From Isoetes taiwanensis (Eukaryota; Streptophyta; Lycopodiopsida; Isoetales; Isoetaceae), in NCBI GenBank assembly GCA_021234155.1, contig JAJEKV010000008.1, forward strand, positions 17,660,042 to 17,724,041: a stretch of DNA of 64,000 nt, in the 5' to 3' direction. The position numbers were made by a program, and so were the translations under genes. Within the stretch, counting starts at the first letter, position 1. The number at the start of each line of letters is the position of its first letter. The notes beneath the pieces are model-generated. The model did not search any database. It had not been told where the DNA came from and saw only the letters and a list, made by a program, of their open reading frames with translations. Positions 57,601 through 64,000 of this stretch are shown in pieces.

Positions 57601-58031
57601 TCAATCATCAAGAGTGCTTAACCAGTTCTACATTTCAAAGAGAGAATAATCCAAAAGTATAAGATAAGAGGAGACTAAATAATAGTAATGTTCAGGAGGC
57701 CCATTATACCATGTAACCAGAGCAGGAACTATACATCCAACTGATTGTTCCACGTTCTGAATTCATGGAAAGGGCTATTCAATTTTAAGTTATTCTCCTT
57801 TGGGTGGACTAAAAGGAGTTAAATGTCACCTATAAGTAGCAAGCGAAGTACATCTACATGTAGTGCCCTTTCTATCTCTTCCTTGTGATTTAATACATTT
57901 ATCCAATTTGCCAATTGATTTAGAGTATGCGCTGGTCACTAAATCGTGTTCCCAAAGCCAGCTTGATTATGCATCATACTATTCAGCTAGGCCCACGTAA
58001 TACTAATCTCTAATTTTAACTTTATTTGTAG
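54669..58031. other. No gene recognised with confidence
   Basis: Minus-strand frames at 55201-55482, 55635-55934 and 55816-56094 look weakly coding-like (AFMSKFSVLWPTYSITFIST, RSSQMEYHSYIIRFRIGILS) but match no family I know. The segment before 58032 might include upstream exons of the SDE3-like gene; none is convincing. Confidence 0.3.
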
Positions 58032-58868
58032 AAAGACATCCGAAATTATGATCAGGAAAATGTCCAGATGACTACTGTTCGTGATGGATTATTGGCTCTC
58101 AAAGTTTTAAGTCTGGCAGAAGAACGTCCCGCATTGGTTTACCAGGATGCAATCTATACTCGAGAAAGTGATACCAATGATTCTCATTTCCTGGATTTAA
58201 TTTCGATCTAATAGTTTTTCTCATTATGTAAGTTATTAGACCATAAGGGTAGGATCTTAGTGTCAAATCTAATTTTTATTACACAAGATTTACAGGTCTG
58301 ATTTTTCAGCCCAATCAATCCTTCCTCCTTGCCAACTATAGTTCTCTGAGTTTTCTTTCATAGTGCCATGCCACCAAATATTAAGTAATATTGATTCTCT
58401 GGTTGCAAGGATTTATTACTCTGTACAAGGAAATGAAACTCATGTTAAATTTGGCAAATGATTTTATAAAAAAATTGTTCCAAATTTATAATTGAACATT
58501 AGGTTCTCCTTCAGCAGGATTAATCTCAGAAAGGCTTAATCTCAGATGAGCACATCATGTTGTATCTCATAGTGAAGGATTGAATCGCATACTTTTTCCC
58601 AACTGTACAGCTGATAAACAATGCCAAAATGGACAAAAGGATTTTACACGTTTCAATCACCAACTTAATGAGGAACAGACCATAGCTGTTCAAGACATAT
58701 TGAACAAAAGTGGAGGACCGTCATACATTATTCTTGGACCACCTGGAACTAGGAAGACTGTTATCTTAGTAGAGGCTATCTGTCAAATTTATAGAAGTGA
58801 CGCAAAAGCTGTGATTCTTGCCTGTTATATTTCAGAATGGAGAAACATAACATTAAACAACATATGAC
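58032..58868 (+). pseudogene. SDE3/MOV10-like SF1 RNA helicase relic
   Basis: An exon starts after the acceptor TTATTTGTAG at 58031: RNYDQENVQMTTVRDGLLAL, KVLSLAEERPALVYQDAIY, matching the pre-helicase domain of SDE3 (YD..N..MT....LALKVPGLAE.RPS...GD). A second exon from about 58500 has FSFSRINLRK, then FNHQLNEEQTIAVQDILNKS, SYIILGPPGTRKTVILVEAI and AVILACYISEW, the Q motif and motifs I and Ia. The Walker A motif is GPPGTRKT where the family has GPPGTGKT. After ILAC the expected PSNSAAD is replaced and the frame stops at 58868, so the rest of the helicase is missing. SDE3 acts in RNA silencing and transposon control. This copy cannot be active. Confidence 0.75.
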
Positions 58869-59995
58869 AGGAAAGCTAGGATAGGTAGAACATTTGTGAT
58901 AAATGTTCCTGGAACGAAGGCTAAAGAGTTTGCCATGTCATGGATGGATCCATAAGGACATGCTGAGGAAACAATGAGGAATAAATAATACTAAAATTTA
59001 GTAACCGGTTAAAGGCTTCATCTATAAGGGCTGGCTTTCCTTTTAAATCTTGGCATTTCACAAACACAACAAAAAACTTTAGCTTCATACATAGATTAAA
59101 ATATTGTTCTGGCTCCCGGGGGGTTCACACATGTATTCCGTAGAATACATGTGCGTGGACGGAGAAGGGGTTTTTTTGAAAAAAAAAAATCGTTATACTG
59201 CTGATTCAGCTCATATGTTTTGGCGCCCAGATGTATGCATTTTCCACGGTCCGGGGATGTATTTCTTCGAGCTGCTAAGGCGTAAGAGTACGTTTTAGGA
59301 CTTTGAATCCGAAGCTTGCTGCCAGAAAAACGTCAAGGGATTTGGTGTTTCGGAGGTAATGTTTTGAAGTTTTTTCGTCTCTGCCACATAAAAATCTACC
59401 ACAGAGTTTAGTCATGCAACACATCCAGCCAGTTGTGGGCATTTTCGTGCTCTAGTTTGCATTAAATATCAAGCCAGGGAAATTTTTTGCATGCAGGCAT
59501 TCTTGAGATTACCTCGGTTGTTGGCAATATCTATTTCAGGTTGATCTTTTTGCAGGGGTTTTGATGGGCATCATTTAACTCTGGTCCGATGGCTGATTGC
59601 AATTTTTTTTGCCCTCTGAAGGCTATGGCGGCCTTCCCCACTGGATTCAAACTGTTTTTAATCTAAGAACATCTATGAGAAGCTAGGTTAGAGCATTTTT
59701 TACCTTCTTAGAGAAGCTAGGTTAGAGCATTGAAGAGCCATTCTGGCAGGGGTAGCCATCCCTTTTGCTCTTGATCTAAGCTTTTGCATAATATTGGATC
59801 TGCTAATCTCATTGTATTTGTTGCGATGGTGTAGATATGAGCATTCAATTATTGCATAGACAAAAAACTAACATGCTGGCACCTTTTCCTATTTATAATG
59901 CAAGATATGGCAACCTCCATGATCGATAGCTATCTTCATCTGGCTTTGAAGCTTAAAATTTTTTTCTTTATTTGATGTGGAGTACCTCTTCTTTG
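58869..59995. other. Intergenic or intronic, no gene seen
   Basis: Contains a perfect short hairpin at 59128-59153 (see separate entry) and an A run near 59180. No exon of the neighbouring helicase or SET relic could be supported here. Confidence 0.4.
59128..59153. repeat. Perfect 11-bp hairpin
   Basis: CACATGTATTC, loop CGTA, GAATACATGTG. The arms pair without mismatch. The flanks (CCCGGGGGGTTCA, GCGTGGACGG) do not extend the stem. Confidence 0.9.
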
Positions 59996-60979
59996 CAAAT
60001 ATCTTGGAAGGGCTTTTACCGTCTGGTCGCATGAAGAGCTTGATGAGTACTTTCATGGAAGTCCAGTTAAGGTACTGGTAAATCCGAGCTTATATTATTA
60101 TTATTGCAGGAATGCGAGCTATTAACCTTGAATATATATGTAGGAGGTCATACTAGAGAGATTGGAGGGTATTAAACGTGAGTATCGGGAGCTGGACATA
60201 GTATGGCTTATGTCTGGATCGTTGTTCAATGTAATGACTTCTAGATCATCACGTTTCTGATGTTTCCATGTTGAAAACTGAGTTGGGGCATTTTCTTGCA
60301 GCAATATCCTTTTGACATTCCCTCAGAAGCTTTTAGTTTTAAGATCTTCAAACAGGCTTTTGTGGCAGTTCTGTCATGTGTGGTTCATTTGCAGGTGCGC
60401 ACTCAAATGACCTTAGTATAAGTCTAAGGCGTGTCCAAATATTTCTGTCTGTTGAAAAATTTAGGAGGTTGCAGAACCTTTGTACTATTTGTTAAATATG
60501 GAAATACAAGGTAATGGCCGTGACCTACAATCTTCATGACGGGAAATATGTTCAGGGCGTCAGTCTACCAAGGCGCTTTGCGTTGGTGTCTTTGGGACCA
60601 CCATTACTGGCATATAAAAGTAGCTGCAAAGCAATGTTGAAGGCTGTGGGGGATGAAGTCTAGTTGCAAGTAGATCGTCCATATGAAGCTGGGGATCCAA
60701 TTCTTGTGTGGTGAGTATTTGTTCATGACCTTCAGACTGTGTAATGAAGAATGTGCAGTCAATGTTGTATCAATCAATGTTGTACCATTTGCTGCATCAA
60801 TGTTGTATATATTGGGCATGCATACTTCTAAATGAATGGTTTGCTAGTTACATAAGTTGCTATTTTGTCTGCTTATAATTTGTAATTTACACAGGTGTGG
60901 TCCACAGCCAAATTCAAGATTGTTGCTGAACTATAGATTTGTTGATGCCGACAATCCATATGACAGATTGGCTGTTGAG
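59996..60979 (+). pseudogene. Rubisco-LSMT-like SET-domain protein relic
   Basis: Consecutive exons with GT-AG borders: up to 60071 (TVWSHEELDEYFHGSPVK), 60144-60230 (EVILERLEGIKREYRELDIV, WLMSGSLFN), 60302-60394 (QYPFDIPSEAFSFKIFKQAF, VAVLSCVVHLQ), 60556-60710 (VSLPRRFALVSLGPPLLAYK, VDRPYEAGDPILVW) and 60895-60979 (CGPQPNSRLLLNYRFVDADN). The last is the SET-domain NYGF motif followed by the start of the Rubisco-LSMT substrate-binding part. The family is a conserved plastid SET protein of plants, possibly the PTAC14 group, with lysine-methyltransferase ancestry. A TAG at 60661-60663 interrupts the fourth exon and NYGF has become NYRF. Downstream, VEVCLNEGD continues briefly and then diverges, so the C-terminal part is missing. 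First exon start is uncertain. Confidence 0.8.
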
Positions 60980-63117
60980 GTATGTTTAAACGAGGGTGAC
61001 TGTTTATGGTTGGGAGCGTGTACTATTCTTGGCAATCATGGAGACCCTTCCGACCTTGTGAATCCTTACCTTCTGTAGGTGTCGTGGGCAGTCAGGTCAG
61101 CTTTTATATATTTTGAGTTTGGTGGCTTTTGCCTCATAAATCTTTGAGATCACTGACATCCTTCTTCCTTTCAGAGCTGTCTGATGGAGAGTATTGTGGC
61201 CCGTGATTTCTTACCCAGGGGCTCAGGTTAGACATTAGTTTTGATAATCACATGGATGCCTGTGATTTATAATTGTTGATTTGGATTCAGAAATTGTAAC
61301 AAGAAAACCGCTCGTTCTACAATTGCACAACGCAGATGGTGGTCCTGATACTGACTTCGTGCATTTACGTACGTGATTTTCTTGTTATATTTGATCTTTT
61401 CTGGTTAAAAGTTTTAATGCCTTCACCTTCTAGAGCTCTCTGAATTTCACAGAAGCATTTTTTACAGAAAACCAATGTCAATGAAATTGCACATCAGTTT
61501 TTTATTGCTGCCAGCAGACCCGTCTGTTCAAAATATACATCACTCTTCTATTGTAAGTTCTCGAAGTTACATGTTTCGTTGCAAAGATGCAACCTTATCA
61601 TTGTTATTAGTGTCATGCACCTTAACAAAGATTTCACTGTCCGAAGGGCTTAATTTCTGTATGGTGCTAGGTGATTGGTTCTATCTAGCTTTCTTCCACA
61701 ACATTAAATAACTCTTCAAATGACTACAATGAACACTAGATCAAATGGTTCGCATTTGTGGCAGAGCCTTGGGGAATTTACTACAATCTTCATGAAATAC
61801 AGGGAATCTTAAATAAAATGTTGAAAACCTACACAATGTTGACGTTGACCCACCCAATGTGGTGGCACGATGTGGATCCCTCATTCTAATGGTCAATTGT
61901 GCACATCATCCCTTTTGATGCATTTTGGATGTGCCCAAGTTTGACTTCTTGGGGGCTTTTACGAACATTGTGTGTGTTTCTAGCGTATTTTGGATATGTA
62001 ATTAACCATTGTGTATAATTTATATGTATTTGTCAACCATAGAGCATTTATATGACCATTGTGTATTTCATAATTGCTAAACCTTGCTTCATTGCTATCC
62101 TGACCATTGGTCAGACGAATAATCTGGCATATGAAAGATCTGATGCTATTCTTAAGGGATGCATTTATTTACCCAATAATTAATTTAAAGTCATTATTCA
62201 ATAATCAATAATCAATTTCGTTATGATGTCATCCTAAAATCGATTTAATTAAAATATATAAAATATATACTTCCCTATGTATTCCAGGCGTATTTCTTTT
62301 TCTTATTTTTTGGAGTGACCACTGAACTAAAATGGCGCCAGGAAGAACCCTAAATACTGACTGGATGTAACATTTGCAGACTGGATGTAAATATACGGTA
62401 GAGGGTAGGATACATGAATGAATAATGGACGTAAAAATAAGGTTAAGGGTAGGGCAAGAAGTGCTTAAACTGGGTGTAAAAGTATGGAATCGGGTATGAT
62501 TCTTCGACAGTATGGGACCGTATACATAGGGGTTTCTATGGAGGGTCAGCTGTATACATAGGGGTTTCTCCTGACTTGATGCACGCACATGCCATATGCC
62601 CCTTATATAGAGGTGAACCCCCTGGGTTCTGGCTACATTTGATCTTCATACATGACTTCAGAGCTGATTTTTGAAGCTTTCCAATCTAGAGGTCTGACTT
62701 TGTGTGAGAATATGATATTTGGGAGAAACGGATTTCAGAAAACCCATAAGAGTGCAGTACTTGGATTTTAATATCAATCACTTCTTATGATCATATAATT
62801 TGCCATAATGGCAGCACCTAGCTTGGCTACTGATGCAACTACTCTAATCACAGTGGACCATAAAATTTCCCATTTCATAAGTTTTAAACAAAACTAACCT
62901 ATTGGGGATCCTCATCCTCGTCGTCTCATTCTTGTTCTGCTGCTATGGTCCGACCAGCTATTCCTCCAGCTATGGTGCGGCCCCGACCAATTCCGACATG
63001 GCCTTGACTGCTCCACCGTTTCGAGCTCAAGTTCTACTACTCTCCGCCATTTCTACAAGTTCGTTCAACAAAGTTCGACAGTTATGTCCATTAAAACTTG
63101 AAGTGATCTTGAAAGGT
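60980..63117. other. No gene recognised
   Basis: I looked for the expected C-terminal exons of the LSMT-like gene (NGKL...SP.CMERAVLDQL) and did not find them. A short tandem phrase GTATACATAGGGGTTTCT occurs twice at 62520-62570, and GACTGGATGTAA twice at 62358-62390. Confidence 0.4.
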
Positions 63118-63606
63118 CAGGGTACCTTCGCACCTGCCGTTAAGTTAAAAAAAATTTTTTTTCATCGTTCGCACCACTAGTTAAGTTAGCATTGGGTTAA
63201 GAATTTCATTTAAGTGTCAGTTAACTTTTTTAAATGAAAATGTTAACAAAAATTATGTTCGCACTATGTTGGGTTTAGTAAAATTAACACAAAATTAACC
63301 CAATCTAAAAAATACACTAAAAGTTAAAGTGACCTTAAAAGGTCACTTTAAGGTCAGTTAAGGCCATTTTGATGATAATTTAAGGTAACTTAAGGAGGCA
63401 TGTATGAACATATTGTCTTTATGCTAATTTAAAGGATAACTTAAATTGGGCATGTGCGAATGCTTTTCATGGAACTGTCGTTAGGTTAATTTTAACGGGA
63501 ATCCTTAACTAAGTTTGGTCTGAAGGCAAGATCCAGTTAATATCAACTTAACTTAAAGGTCAAAATTAACTTAATCTTAACCTAACCATGGGTGCGAAGG
63601 CACCCT
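63118..63606. mobile_element. TIR element (MITE-like), TTAA-rich interior
   Basis: The left end AGGGTACCTTCGCACC at 63124-63135 and around is matched in inverse orientation by GGGTGCGAAGGCACCCT at 63590-63606, and inside by GTTAAGTTAA against TTAACTTAATC. The interior is built from TTAACTTAA-like words with no coding content. A third related terminus, CTTAACAGCGAGTGCGAAGGTGCC (63814-63838), lies further right, so a longer element or a nested copy is possible. Superfamily and target duplication are unresolved. 63840-64000 shows nothing else. Confidence 0.5.
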
Positions 63607-64000
63607 CACTTAATTAATTTTAAGCGTAATTTTGATTTTTTGTTAGCTTTGGGTTTAATTTACTAACTTAACATAAATTAGTCTGAAGCTAATTTAAGTC
63701 AACACTTTTAGATTAAAAAAGTTAACAGAATGCTAAATAAATAAAAAAAAAAAATACATCTAACCTAACTCTAGCGGTGTGAAGGCCAACGCAGTAATAA
63801 TCCTATCAGAATCTTAACAGCGAGTGCGAAGGTGCCTAAGAACATTAGCATTCAACGTTGGGGTGAGTTTAATAGATGGTGCCCTTAATGGTCATACCAT
63901 GTCCTAGTATCCCCCGGCATGGATGATATGGGGTAATGGTGATGTGGAGCATGTCCACATGAACACACGACATGGAAACAAGTGACGTAACTGCCCCGAG

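Noticed and set aside
59104-59298. 64-codon frame at the hairpin as a peptide gene
   Set aside because: Includes the palindrome and an A run; no start context, splice signal or motif.

Overview
The window is nuclear DNA of a land plant with a repeat-rich genome. The evidence is plant-type relic genes with GT-AG introns (a NusB-like plastid protein, an Enhancer-of-zeste SET protein, an SDE3/MOV10-like helicase and a Rubisco-LSMT-like SET protein), plant L1-type LINEs with a zf-RVT tail, a Ty3 element with a chromodomain-like tail, PIF/Harbinger and MITEs. I see no intact host gene. Helentron-type and apparent tyrosine-recombinase-type elements are unusual for a typical seed-plant window and hint at a fern, lycophyte, bryophyte or other large genome, but I cannot name the clade.

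Layout. 1-8.7 kb: intergenic DNA, a LINE scrap and several tandem duplications. 8.9-10.9 kb: an exon-by-exon readable but broken NusB-like gene. 12-14 kb: tandem duplications. 15.3-21.0 kb: Ty3 pieces (integrase/chromodomain, polypurine tract and LTR start, RT/RNase H), interrupted by a reverse-strand LINE (16.72-18.95 kb), the last exons of an E(z)-like gene (19.04-19.57 kb) and a palindromic CTCGACTCG array. 21.1-24.6 kb: a 1.25-kb purine tract, then ORF1 and the endonuclease half of LINE-A. 25-31 kb: a MITE, a 2.8-kb element with split direct repeats and a gag-like ORF, then Ty3 gag and integrase on the minus strand. 31.5-34.6 kb: the RT half of LINE-A, inverted. 35.1-39.8 kb: a 4.7-kb PIF/Harbinger element sitting inside a (CT)n microsatellite. 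40.8-45.9 kb: a second LINE type split around a helicase-endonuclease (Helentron) relic. 46.7-47.8 kb: a ~430-bp tandem array. 48-53.3 kb: LTR-retrotransposon debris with two tRNA-iMet primer-binding-site matches. 58.0-61.0 kb: relics of the SDE3-like helicase and LSMT-like SET genes. 63.1-63.6 kb: a terminal-inverted-repeat element.

Two reconstructions tie the parts together. First, LINE-A ORF2, its purine-rich insertion site and the Ty3 pol gene are all cut and re-oriented at the same two points; one ~10-kb inversion (about 24573-34570) would reconnect all three. Second, 26583-29391 has the A1-ORF-B1-A2-B2 order expected of a PAT/Ngaro-like tyrosine-recombinase retrotransposon, with a gag-like ORF but no visible RT or recombinase. 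Family assignments come from motif recognition by eye, not from searches.
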